From a virus, in the IMG/VR virus record IMGVR_UViG_3300020420_000034, positions 1-39,387 of that record: DNA of 39,387 nucleotides, one strand, 5' to 3'. The notes under the pieces were generated by a model. That model was not told the origin of the DNA, ran no database searches, and saw only the letters and a list, made by a program, of their open reading frames with translations. Below are positions 1 through 6,438 of this stretch, one piece after another; positions within the stretch are counted from its first letter, which is position 1; each line of letters starts with the position of its first letter. The position numbers were made by a program, and so were the translations under genes.

Positions 1-143
1 AACTGTGACTCCCAAAGCTGGGCAGTTTAAACAATTAGGATGCTCGGCCCACATGTCGGACTTAGAGACATGATTAAGGAATGATTGCAAGGCAATAACT
101 TGGCCTGATGATGTTCCACCGATTGAAAACTTATAAATTTTTG
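1..143. repeat. Left copy of imperfect terminal repeat
   Basis: This segment matches bases 39245-39387 with 4 mismatches in 143 (positions 13, 16, 31 and 67) and no gaps. The match runs exactly to both window edges, which is what an assembled circular or terminally redundant molecule gives. It lies inside a minus-strand gene that reads through the joint. All four differences fall at third codon positions of that gene and are synonymous, so they look like natural strain variation rather than sequencing error. Confidence 0.93.
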
Positions 144-330
144 AGGCATTGGATGGCTCGAATTTATAAGGATAGATTGAAACATTTAAAAAACCAATTT
201 TCCATTCGTAAGGCACTTTGCCATCTGCTGAATGATTCTTAACTGGTTGGCCAAATAGATTAACTAGTTGTTCAACAGTCGCTTCACAATGGCCAATAAG
301 CCAAGTGCATTGATTAACTGAAACAGTCAT
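1..330 (-). CDS. Early hypothetical protein, 5' part (continues at the other window end)
   Basis: The ATG is at 330-328 and the frame stays open to the left edge (110 codons, MTVSVNQCTWLIGHCEATVE...). Through the terminal repeat it continues at 39387 and stops at 39221, giving a whole protein of about 117 residues ending TAWGDYT. It contains the segment HCEATVEQLVNLFGQP and a CLNC pair near the C-terminus that could bind a metal. I do not recognise a family with confidence. It is the first gene of the leftward early operon, just downstream of a sigma70-like promoter at 403-431, so it is probably expressed immediately after infection. Confidence 0.85.
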   Translation of the reverse strand, partial: MTVSVNQCTWLIGHCEATVEQLVNLFGQPVKNHSADGKVPYEWKIGFLNVSIYPYKFEPSNASKIYKFSIGGTSSGQVIALQSFLNHVSKSDMWAEHPNCLNCPALGVTV

Positions 331-366
331 AAAACAATATTGAAGTAGGTTGATTAAAAGATCGCA

Positions 367-396
367 GCAGAATCCAGCAGGAATCCGCAACAATCC
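367..396. repeat. Three tandem iteron-like repeats
   Basis: GCAGAATCC (367-375), GCAGGAATCC (377-386) and GCAACAATCC (387-396) are three nearly contiguous copies of a GCA(R)nAATCC unit. They lie at the predicted start site and immediately downstream of the leftward promoter. They could be an operator, for instance for the phage ribbon-helix-helix protein, or replication iterons. Neither role is shown by the sequence alone. Confidence 0.6.
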
Positions 397-402
397 AAAT
401 TA

Positions 403-431
403 AATATAATGCATTTTATTCCAGTTTGCAA
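403..431 (-). promoter_or_regulatory. Sigma70-like promoter for the leftward early operon
   Basis: Read on the minus strand, TTGCAA (431-426, 4/6 to the -35 consensus) is followed by a 17-base spacer and TATATT (408-403, 5/6 to the -10 consensus). Transcription would start near 396 and reach the ATG at 330. The spacing is optimal and the position fits the host-dependent early promoter that a T7-type phage needs. Confidence 0.6.
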
Positions 432-470
432 TTAATAATGCGGTCTATCTCTCAATTAAACATAATTCAA

Positions 471-483
471 GCCAGCTGCTGGC
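471..483. repeat. Short perfect inverted repeat
   Basis: GCCAGC, one base, GCTGGC. The following CTGGCCCT string recurs at 617-624 next to another inverted repeat. The two may be related protein-binding sites in the control region. No T-tract follows, so it is not a terminator. Confidence 0.4.
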
Positions 484-571
484 CCTGATGCTCGACAAAT
501 AGCCCAATTTAGCTTGTAGTACTGCCTAATTGACAGTTCTACAACACCGCTAGACCCTAGTTATAGCCTTA

Positions 572-598
572 TTGACAAATTGTTAGTCCTTATATATT
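572..598 (+). promoter_or_regulatory. Possible rightward sigma70-like promoter
   Basis: A perfect TTGACA (572-577) is followed by TATATT (593-598) with a 15-base spacer, which is shorter than optimal. Another TTGACA at 530-535 has no good -10 partner. It would transcribe toward the terminase genes. The evidence is weak, and late genes may instead use promoters of the phage polymerase that I could not define. Confidence 0.25.
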
Positions 599-606
599 GG
601 CATTTT

Positions 607-621
607 GGCCAGATACTGGCC
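607..621. repeat. Perfect inverted repeat GGCCAG-ATA-CTGGCC
   Basis: Six base pairs with a three-base centre, next to the AT-rich stretch 622-650. No poly-T follows on either strand. It is a candidate operator or origin structure. Confidence 0.45.
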
Positions 622-686
622 CTTATAAATTAATTTAATTATTTACTATGGGGGATTTTTTAGAATTTGCATAGACGTAGAGCCGA

Positions 687-714
687 TCAGATTTTTCTAC
701 CAAAAATTATCTGA
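687..714. repeat. Inverted repeat TCAGAT...ATCTGA
   Basis: Six-base arms (687-692 and 709-714) flank a T5...A5 inner pair, giving an extended imperfect hairpin in the control region. Its function is unknown. Confidence 0.4.
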
Positions 715-730
715 GCAGATACTTATAGAC

Positions 731-749
731 AACTAATAGTAACTAATAG
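731..749. repeat. Tandem direct repeat AACTAATAG x2
   Basis: AACTAATAG occurs at 731-739 and 741-749, separated by one base (period 10, about one helical turn). This spacing suits cooperative protein binding upstream of the terminase genes. Its function is unknown. Confidence 0.45.
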
Positions 750-805
750 AGTTCTGGAGGATGTTCTTCTTCTATTGTGGAGAGCTAGTGGTGGACAGGG
801 ATTTA

Positions 806-842
806 GGTTAAGGTATATTAGAAGTAAGCCATTATATTAACC
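806..842. repeat. Inverted repeat GGTTAA...TTAACC
   Basis: GGTTAA (806-811) pairs with TTAACC (837-842). TATA/TATA pairing inside extends the stem across a two-base bulge. It lies about 100 bases upstream of the small terminase gene and may act in the late leader or packaging site. This is inference. Confidence 0.35.
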
Positions 843-937
843 GAACCCCAAAGCAGTCGGTCAAAACTCCTCACACACGATATAATGGCTAATAATGGGG
901 TTTTTCAGTAGTGGGTTGAACCTCATTTTTAACTATT

Positions 938-1174
938 ATGGCTAACCGAGACACAAACGAAGTATTAAGCGACCTACACTCAAATTTAGCGAGTGCATTA
1001 GGTGACATACTAGATAGTGGAGAGGCAAGTACAGCAGATTTAAACGTCATTCGACAGTTCTTAAAAGACAATCAGATAACTTCTCAGCCAGTAGAGAACA
1101 CTCCATTTGGGGATTTAGCTAAGTCGTTACCTGATATAGAGAATGTTATCGAATTAAAGAAGCGTAGTGCGTGA
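938..1174 (+). CDS. Terminase small subunit (T7 gp18-like)
   Basis: A 78-residue protein placed directly before the large terminase, overlapping it by one base (TGATG). It would recognise the concatemeric DNA and pass it to the large subunit for packaging. The size is close to T7 gp18 (about 89 residues). The core ADLNVIRQFLKDNQI resembles the helical motif I recall from small terminases of T7-like marine phages. It has an acidic N-terminal half and a basic C-terminal end (ELKKRSA). The call rests mainly on synteny plus this motif. It is the first gene right of the control region, so it may lie close to the packaging site. Confidence 0.75.
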   Translation: MANRDTNEVLSDLHSNLASALGDILDSGEASTADLNVIRQFLKDNQITSQPVENTPFGDLAKSLPDIENVIELKKRSA

Positions 1175-2904
1175 TGAGAAAGGAAGATTGGCAACAATTA
1201 CCCGAACCATACAATAAAGATTTTAGATATTTCTTAGTTTTAGTCTGGAGGCATCTACAACTACCAGACCCGACTACTGTTCAGTTAGATATAGCAGAAT
1301 ATATGCAGCAAGGTAGTAAGAGAAGAATAATAGAAGCGTTTAGAGGAGTAGGAAAGTCATGGATGGCAGCAGCATACGTCTTATGGTTACTACGAAATGA
1401 CCCACAAAAGAAGATTATGGTTGTGTCGGCCTCAAAAACAAGGGCTGACGATTTCGCTCAGTTCTGTTTAAGGATAATACAGGAAATGCCAATACTAAAA
1501 TGCTTAGAACCTGACCGAGAACAGCAAAGATCAGCTAGTAATAGATTTGATGTAAGGCCATCTATACCCGATCAGTCAGCTAGTGTTAAAAGTGTAGGTA
1601 TCTTTGGTCAATTAACTGGTAGTCGTGCCGATTTAATATTGGCTGATGACTGCGAAGTACCAAATACAGCATGGACTGTAGGTATGAGAGAGAAGTTATT
1701 GCAATGTTGCGGTGAGTTTAACGCTATTCTTAAACCAGATGGAGAAATAATGTTCTTAGGAACACCACAAACAGAGGAAAGTATATACAACAAGCTAAGA
1801 AATAGAGGATATGACTGTCGCATCTGGACTAGTAGATACCCTAAGAAGCCAGAAAAGTATGGAGAAGCGTTAGCTCCATTAATAAAAGGGATGTCTAGGA
1901 CTAAAGCAGGGCAACCAACAGACCCTGATAGGTTTTCTGAAATGGATTTACTGGAAAGAGAAGCTAGTTATGGTCGCTCGCAGTTTACTTTGCAGTTCCA
2001 ATTAGACACTAGCCTTTCAGATTTACAGCGATTCCCACTAAGATTAGCTGATTTAGTCGTTATGGAGGTAAAAGATCATGCTCCTGAGAAGGTTGTTTGG
2101 TCATCTGGAGCAGAATATAGAATTATTGACCTCCCAGCTGTAGGTTTTAGTGCCGATTACTACCATAGACCAGCATTTACGCATGGCAGCTGGCTACCTT
2201 TAACGTCAGTAGTGGCTTACATCGACCCATCAGGCAAGGGTGTCGATGAAACTGCATACAGTATAGTCGGACATTTAAACGGAAACCTCTATGTATTGGA
2301 GGTCGGGTCGTTTTGTGAAGGCTATACCGAGACAGTTTTAACTGGTATTGCCGAAGCATGTAAAAGAAACAAGGTAAATCTAATATTATTGGAAGATCAG
2401 TTTGGTCAAGGCATGATGGAAAGCCTATTAAAGCCATATTTACAGAAAATTTACCCTTGTACTATCGAAGGAACTAGAAGTAACGTGCAAAAAGAGAGAA
2501 GAATAATAAATGCACTAGAGCCAGTAATGAATCAACATAGATTAATTATCAATAGGTCGGTTATTGAGAATGATGCAAAGCCTAGAACAGAAGATTCTGT
2601 AGATAAAGCGTTAGGTTATCAACTGTTTCACCAAATGACACACATAACAGTCGATAGAAATTGTTTACAAAACGATGACAGACTTGACTCTTTGGCTGGA
2701 GCGGTGGAATATTGGAATGAATCACTAGCAATAGATGAAGATAGAGCTATCAAAGATCGGGAAATGGAATTATGGGATTTGGAACTGGCTGCTCACAGGG
2801 GGGATATTGAAGGGGCTCTGGATGCCCAAGTCTTGGGTATTCCGCTTGAAAAACTCGGACATGGAAAGGCACAAGGGAGGTGGAATCGTGTCACAGGCCA
2901 CTAA
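1174..2904 (+). CDS. Terminase large subunit (T7 gp19-like)
   Basis: A 576-residue ATP-dependent packaging motor and nuclease, close to T7 gp19 (586). Walker A is FRGVGKS (residues 56-62) and Walker B with its catalytic acid is LILADDCE (about 154-161). The C-terminal RNase H-like nuclease shows AYIDPSGKG with Asp351, an acidic LLEDQFGQG strand, and NDDRLDSL (500-507), matching the T7 'HDDRLDAL' site. I chose the ATG at 1174, which overlaps the small subunit stop as TGATG. A GTG at 1171 is the alternative. It works with the portal encoded on the other strand at 27706-29463. Confidence 0.97.
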   Translation: MRKEDWQQLPEPYNKDFRYFLVLVWRHLQLPDPTTVQLDIAEYMQQGSKRRIIEAFRGVGKSWMAAAYVLWLLRNDPQKKIMVVSASKTRADDFAQFCLRIIQEMPILKCLEPDREQQRSASNRFDVRPSIPDQSASVKSVGIFGQLTGSRADLILADDCEVPNTAWTVGMREKLLQCCGEFNAILKPDGEIMFLGTPQTEESIYNKLRNRGYDCRIWTSRYPKKPEKYGEALAPLIKGMSRTKAGQPTDPDRFSEMDLLEREASYGRSQFTLQFQLDTSLSDLQRFPLRLADLVVMEVKDHAPEKVVWSSGAEYRIIDLPAVGFSADYYHRPAFTHGSWLPLTSVVAYIDPSGKGVDETAYSIVGHLNGNLYVLEVGSFCEGYTETVLTGIAEACKRNKVNLILLEDQFGQGMMESLLKPYLQKIYPCTIEGTRSNVQKERRIINALEPVMNQHRLIINRSVIENDAKPRTEDSVDKALGYQLFHQMTHITVDRNCLQNDDRLDSLAGAVEYWNESLAIDEDRAIKDREMELWDLELAAHRGDIEGALDAQVLGIPLEKLGHGKAQGRWNRVTGH

Positions 2905-3115
2905 AGAAACACACTTTAAACCTAGAGCATGGTGTATAAGAATCCCCAGAACCTATTGTGGCGATCTAGGTCATAAAAATATTGGTGGTTTTCAAACAGT
3001 CGTTATTGCATATGACCAACGTAACGCTTGGGAGTCGGCTATGGGTTCACCTGATTGGGAAATGTTATTCTTTCCTGTCGAAAATATATCTGTTTTTCCT
3101 ACGCAACCAGTTTAG
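2888..3115 (+). CDS. Hypothetical protein, GTG start
   Basis: A 75-residue protein beginning VSQATKETHFKPRAW. The start is set by a strong Shine-Dalgarno (GGGAGGTGG) just upstream of GTG 2888, inside the last codons of the large terminase (17-base overlap). It ends with a stop codon that overlaps the stop of the opposing gene at 3112-3115. It is rich in aromatics and Gly, with no recognised domain. Translational coupling to terminase suggests late expression. Function unknown. Confidence 0.75.
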   Translation: MSQATKETHFKPRAWCIRIPRTYCGDLGHKNIGGFQTVVIAYDQRNAWESAMGSPDWEMLFFPVENISVFPTQPV

Positions 3116-3345
3116 TATCTAGCAGCTGGGTCATCTTCTCCATTTAATATTGCTTGTATTCGATCTGAATAATTATCTGTATTCTTTTTGATTTCTAATA
3201 AATTTACTGGTGTTTTAACAGCACTTTGCCCGAAGTTTTTATAAGTATTCATTATATTTCCTACAGTATTGGCATTTTTTTGCCTGTCTTTTTTGACTTT
3301 TTTCTCGACTTCTATGTTTTCTTGTGAGTCGCCAATACTACACAT
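3112..3345 (-). CDS. Hypothetical protein in minus-strand island
   Basis: A 77-residue, very hydrophilic protein starting MCSIGDSQENIEVEKKV. Its start overlaps the upstream gene stop (TAATG). With 3345-3506 it forms a two-gene leftward unit inside the rightward block, converging on the gene at 2888-3115. The N-terminal MC with small residues and the charged helical character recall small T7-type virion proteins, but I cannot assign a function. Confidence 0.65.
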   Translation of the reverse strand: MCSIGDSQENIEVEKKVKKDRQKNANTVGNIMNTYKNFGQSAVKTPVNLLEIKKNTDNYSDRIQAILNGEDDPAARY

Positions 3346-3506
3346 TACTTTTCTTCCAATAACATTTCCCTTACTTTAGCAACAGCTAGGTCATCTAGCT
3401 TATTTTCACTAAGTTTTGCAAGTGCTTCTAAAAGATCACAAACTAAAATAGATACAGATTTACTTTTTAAGAAAGCAAAGATAATTGGGCGAACTAGACT
3501 AATCAT
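3345..3506 (-). CDS. Small hypothetical protein (53 aa)
   Basis: It begins MISLVRPIIFAFLKSKSVSI and ends EMLLEEK, with a KLDDLAVAKVREML helix. The N-terminal third is hydrophobic and the rest is a charged amphipathic helix. The stop overlaps the next ATG as TAATG, supporting translational coupling. I recall similar short proteins with a LDD..V motif in marine cyanophages, but no function. It is divergent from the holin-like gene across 45 bases. Confidence 0.65.
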   Translation of the reverse strand: MISLVRPIIFAFLKSKSVSILVCDLLEALAKLSENKLDDLAVAKVREMLLEEK

Positions 3507-3551
3507 TTTGGGATGCTATGGTTACTATATAGCTAGTATAGTTCGATCTTT

Positions 3552-3941
3552 ATGGAAGAACAAGAAAAAAAACAAAAAAAGAGCGTCTGGTTTAAATTAC
3601 AAGAAGCAGTACCAGATCGTGAAGAACAGTTTGAGTTTGTATCACTAGCAGTCAGATTGATTTTGTTGGTTTGGGCTACAGCGATGTTAAGCCTTTCATA
3701 TTTAGATTTGTCAAAACTAGGCATACCACAACAAAAAATTGACCCGACATTTATAGCTTCGGTTTTTGTAGGTCTTGCAAGTAGTTTTGGTGCTTCTATT
3801 ACACAAAAAGGCAAAGAAAATGGCAATAAAAATGGTAAGAGTGTAAAAGCTGAATTGCAAGAAGTGTTAGGTAGTACACAATTAGTTAGAATAGATACAC
3901 CTATAAAATTAATAGTAGATTCTCAACAAGAAAAAAAATGA
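3552..3941 (+). CDS. Putative holin-like membrane protein
   Basis: A 129-residue protein with a charged N-terminus, two predicted membrane segments (about residues 35-53, RLILLVWATAMLSLSYL, and 62-80, PTFIASVFVGLASSFGAS) and a hydrophilic C-terminal tail. Two spans plus a charged tail fit a class II holin, which would trigger lysis by permeabilising the inner membrane. Its stop overlaps the next start as ATGA, linking it to two genes for secreted proteins. No endolysin lies beside it, so the lysis role is inferred from topology only. Confidence 0.5.
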   Translation: MEEQEKKQKKSVWFKLQEAVPDREEQFEFVSLAVRLILLVWATAMLSLSYLDLSKLGIPQQKIDPTFIASVFVGLASSFGASITQKGKENGNKNGKSVKAELQEVLGSTQLVRIDTPIKLIVDSQQEKK

Positions 3942-4303
3942 AAAAACTACTTTTACTAGCTTTATTTTTAATTGCACCTTGCTACGCAAATGGAGTTCCA
4001 ACGTGGTCAACTGGCTCTAGCAATAGAACTGAAAATACTACTCAGACTATAACTAGATCAATAGTTACTCAGAAATATGGGTCGGCTTTAAATACTTGGG
4101 AAGCATCAAACATAGCTGTCACAAGTGCTTCTAGTGGTGGTATAGCTGATACAGACGCAGTTTTTACTCCTAAGACCGATACTGCTGATTGGTCACTTTC
4201 AATAACTACAAGAGCAGCAGGAACAAAAATAGAAGAAATTACACAGAATGATGCGATTACGACTACTAGCGTTATCACTTCTTTGTCTGTCTTTAGTCAG
4301 TAA
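3938..4303 (+). CDS. Secreted Thr/Ser-rich protein with signal peptide
   Basis: A 121-residue protein with a clear signal peptide (MKKLLLLALFLIAPCYA, cleavage likely after YANG or CYA). The mature part is Thr/Ser-rich and beta-strand-like (NRTENTTQTITRSIVTQ) with no catalytic motif. I recall comparable pairs of secreted proteins next to a Pro-rich protein in marine cyanophages, with no known function. It could act in the periplasm during lysis or be exported to the envelope. The last 56 bases also encode the signal peptide of the next gene. Confidence 0.7.
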   Translation: MKKLLLLALFLIAPCYANGVPTWSTGSSNRTENTTQTITRSIVTQKYGSALNTWEASNIAVTSASSGGIADTDAVFTPKTDTADWSLSITTRAAGTKIEEITQNDAITTTSVITSLSVFSQ

Positions 4304-4781
4304 AGCAAGAGCCGAAGGCGATACAAACGTACAGGCTCAACCAAATGCGATTGGTAATTCTAGTATTATCAACCAGAATATGAATATTAATAATGGGATG
4401 ACAGGTAAGCAGCAGTTTGGAAATCTAGTTTGTAGTCAACCTACTATGGCTGTAACTCCTTTTTATACAGGTAATGATGCAGAGAATACCGAGAGTGAAA
4501 CCTATAGCATTAACGAAGGTTGGGGAGTACAGATAAGCTGGATGATACCACTAGGAGATAATAAAACTTGTAACGAGTTAGCAAAAGTAAAGCTAGACCT
4601 AGCCAAAGAAGAACTAGACAAGCAAGTGCATGATAAACACCTAGTTCGTATTTTGAAATGCCAGCAACTTCACGCATCTGGATACATGATTAACCCTGCT
4701 TCTAAATACGCATACATCTGTGCCGATGTCATTAATATACGAAGTTATGTAAAAGCTAACTCTGATCTTTTTTCTGATTAG
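4248..4781 (+). CDS. Secreted protein with signal peptide
   Basis: A 177-residue protein. The ATG-ATG start at 4248 gives a signal peptide (MMRLRLLALSLLCLSLVSKARA), and the whole signal is encoded in overlap with the preceding gene. The mature part has IGNSSIINQNMNIN, a Gly-rich middle (GWGVQISWMIPLG) and four cysteines that could form disulphides in the periplasm. Its 3' end overlaps the opposing gene at 4756 by 26 bases. I recall homologues in marine cyanophages next to the same neighbours, without known function. Confidence 0.75.
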   Translation: MMRLRLLALSLLCLSLVSKARAEGDTNVQAQPNAIGNSSIINQNMNINNGMTGKQQFGNLVCSQPTMAVTPFYTGNDAENTESETYSINEGWGVQISWMIPLGDNKTCNELAKVKLDLAKEELDKQVHDKHLVRILKCQQLHASGYMINPASKYAYICADVINIRSYVKANSDLFSD

Positions 4782-5238
4782 TAATTTCTTTCTTAAGTAC
4801 CTTTTTAAATATTTTTGTCATTATTTTCTTTAATTGATTAATAACGCTTTGTAAAACTATTGAGCCTGTAACCGCAGCTGTGGCACTTACCCCAGATGCT
4901 ATTACACTTGAGGCAATGACCTCTGGTGCTGGTATAGGCATTTCTCCAAAAAAAGGTATATTGAATGTAGCTACAGATTCTTCACTTGATAAAATTTCTT
5001 TGGTGTTTGGCGGGATTGTCGGTATTGTCTCTTGTTTTAGTTGTAACTCTTCCTCCTTTGAAGATGATGTTTCTTCTTCAACAGTCGATTCCTGACCTCC
5101 CAGACCCGACTCAACTTGTTCCAGACTTGGAAGAAGTACAGGGTCTAGGTACGGAACGTCTGCCACAGGTGGATAAAAAATTGTTTTAGGTGGTACTAAT
5201 ACGTCTATTTCTGGCAACTGCGGTAGATATTCGTTCAT
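4756..5238 (-). CDS. Pro/Glu-rich protein with hydrophobic segment
   Basis: A 160-residue protein with three parts: a Pro-rich N-terminus (LPQLPEIDVLVPPK... about 1-40), an acidic low-complexity middle (TVEEETSSSKEEELQ), and a hydrophobic Ala/Val segment (about 110-135) followed by a Lys-rich tail (KKIMTKIFKKVLKKEI). The order hydrophobic then basic resembles a membrane-anchored or membrane-active helix. Its orientation is opposite to its neighbours and it reads toward the secreted-protein genes. The same architecture occurs, as I recall, in marine cyanophages. Function unknown. Confidence 0.7.
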   Translation of the reverse strand: MNEYLPQLPEIDVLVPPKTIFYPPVADVPYLDPVLLPSLEQVESGLGGQESTVEEETSSSKEEELQLKQETIPTIPPNTKEILSSEESVATFNIPFFGEMPIPAPEVIASSVIASGVSATAAVTGSIVLQSVINQLKKIMTKIFKKVLKKEITNQKKDQS

Positions 5239-5350
5239 TTTTTGATAGTATTGTTATAACCTTACACTTATTCTTTCGAGATAGCATCCTTGCGAGGTAT
5301 TAGTCTAGCTGAGATAAGAGGCGGTTACGCAAATTTTATTTCATCCTTAG

Positions 5351-6337
5351 ATGGCTAACTTTACTCCGTCAAGGCTCGGACTAGTTAACAATGCTGGTAC
5401 TGGCTATGACGATCTTTTTCTCAAAGTTTGGAGCGGAGAAGTACTATCAGCTTTCCGTAAGTCTACAATCTTTGAAGCATTACATACAGTTCGGACTATT
5501 CAGTCTGGAAAATCAGCCCAATTTCCAATTATTGGACTCGCTACAACTAGCTATCACCAAGTGGGCACCCAGCTTACTGGTTCAGCAATTAAGCATGCTG
5601 AAGCTACCATAAATATCGATGACAAACTTGTAAGTCAGGTATTTTTAGCAGACATCGAGGAGGCCAAGAACCATTACGATGTTAGAAGTCGTTATACGAC
5701 TGAAATGGGAAATGCTTTAGCATATCGCTTTGACCAGAACGTAGCTGCTGTAATTGCCCAAGCTGCAAGAACAGCAACAAACTTCAACACAGATTTGGCT
5801 GGTGGTACAAGAGTTAAGATTCTTAAGTCTGGTACTGCAAATACAGCTGCTGCTGTTGCTGCTGTTACTGGTGCTGACTTAGTTACTGCTCTTTGGACTG
5901 TTGCTGAAACATTCGATGTTAACAACATTCCAGAAGACAACAGATACTTTGCTCTTGACCCAGCAAATTACTATAAGTTGGCTCAAACAACAGATGTTCT
6001 TAACAGAGATTGGGGCGGTTCTGGAGCATATGCAGAAGGAACAGTTCTTAAGGTTGCTGGTATTAACATTATTAAATCTAATCATTTACCTAAGACAAAT
6101 AGGTCTGCGGTAACTGGTGAGAATAACACATATCACGCTAACTATACAGACAATATCGGTCTTGCATTTACTCCAGATGCGGTCGGTACTGTTAAGTTAA
6201 TGGACTTGAAAATGCAGCAAACAGGAAATGATGTTTCTGCATTATGGCAAGGTACATTTATGGTTGGTTCAATGGCTCATGGTACTGGTGTTTTAAGACC
6301 AGATTGTGCTATTGAGGTATATGCAAGCAACTCATAA
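5351..6337 (+). CDS. Major capsid protein (T7 gp10-like)
   Basis: A 328-residue HK97-fold capsid protein, close to T7 gp10A (345). The N-terminus MANFTPSRLGLVNNAG, the segment FRKSTIFEALHTVRTIQSGKSAQFPIIG, and the C-terminal GTGVLRPDCAIEV fit the T7-like capsid pattern. It assembles on the scaffold encoded at 26850-27626 around the portal at 27706-29463. A GC-rich hairpin follows the stop codon (6348-6370), as expected for a gene needing a very abundant transcript. It has no strong Shine-Dalgarno. Confidence 0.96.
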   Translation: MANFTPSRLGLVNNAGTGYDDLFLKVWSGEVLSAFRKSTIFEALHTVRTIQSGKSAQFPIIGLATTSYHQVGTQLTGSAIKHAEATINIDDKLVSQVFLADIEEAKNHYDVRSRYTTEMGNALAYRFDQNVAAVIAQAARTATNFNTDLAGGTRVKILKSGTANTAAAVAAVTGADLVTALWTVAETFDVNNIPEDNRYFALDPANYYKLAQTTDVLNRDWGGSGAYAEGTVLKVAGINIIKSNHLPKTNRSAVTGENNTYHANYTDNIGLAFTPDAVGTVKLMDLKMQQTGNDVSALWQGTFMVGSMAHGTGVLRPDCAIEVYASNS

Positions 6338-6347
6338 GTAGCTAATA

Positions 6348-6370
6348 TAGGGGGGAAACTTACCCCCCTA
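6348..6370 (+). terminator. GC-rich hairpin after the capsid gene
   Basis: TAGGGGGG (6348-6355), loop AAACTTA, CCCCCCTA (6363-6370): eight pairs with six G:C. No T-run follows, so it is not a classical rho-independent terminator. The position just after the capsid gene parallels the T7 late terminator. It could also stabilise the 3' end of capsid mRNA. Confidence 0.55.
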
Positions 6371-6375
6371 CTACT

Positions 6376-6438
6376 ATGCCTAAAGGTAAAGGAACTTACG
6401 GAACTAAAAAAGGTAGACCCCCAAAAAAAGGAAAGTAA
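6376..6438 (+). CDS. Lys-rich 20-residue micropeptide
   Basis: It reads MPKGKGTYGTKKGRPPKKGK and is bounded by the post-capsid hairpin and the next gene, whose ATG immediately follows its TAA. The sequence closely matches a short basic peptide (GTYG.K.GRPPKK) that I recall after capsid genes in marine cyanophages. The GRPPKK core resembles an AT-hook. It may bind DNA or the head, but no function is established here. Confidence 0.7.
   Translation: MPKGKGTYGTKKGRPPKKGK

Larger units (their letters stand above)
331..937. other. Divergent non-coding control region
   Basis: No convincing gene is found in these 607 bases, which separate the leftward early genes from the rightward terminase and structural genes. 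The region holds a leftward sigma70-like promoter, three tandem 9-10 base repeats, a tandem pair of AACTAATAG units, several inverted repeats, and a very AT-rich stretch at about 622-650. It is by far the largest non-coding stretch in an otherwise compact genome. It is the best candidate for the early promoters, the replication origin and the packaging site or physical genome ends. Those roles are inferred from position and repeat content only. Confidence 0.8.

Noticed and set aside
1-143. Terminal repeat as the physical direct terminal repeat of the virion DNA
   Set aside because: Both copies lie inside a continuous gene that would be cut by such ends, the copies are not identical, and the match stops exactly at the contig edges. 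Assembly overlap explains it better.
761-811. ATG after GGAGG giving a 16-residue leader peptide (MFFFYCGELVVDRDLG)
   Set aside because: The Shine-Dalgarno touches the ATG with no spacer, the frame is very short and nothing supports conservation.
879-890. TATAAT at 881-886 as the -10 box of a rightward promoter
   Set aside because: No acceptable -35 hexamer at 16-18 bases upstream, and the region is AT-rich enough to give such hexamers by chance.
843-905. GAACCCC...GGGGTTTTT as a terminator
   Set aside because: The arms are more than 45 bases apart and no upstream gene would need termination there.
4880-5189. Plus-strand frames opposite the Pro-rich gene
   Set aside because: They are low-complexity shadow frames of the minus-strand gene with no ribosome site and no protein-like pattern.
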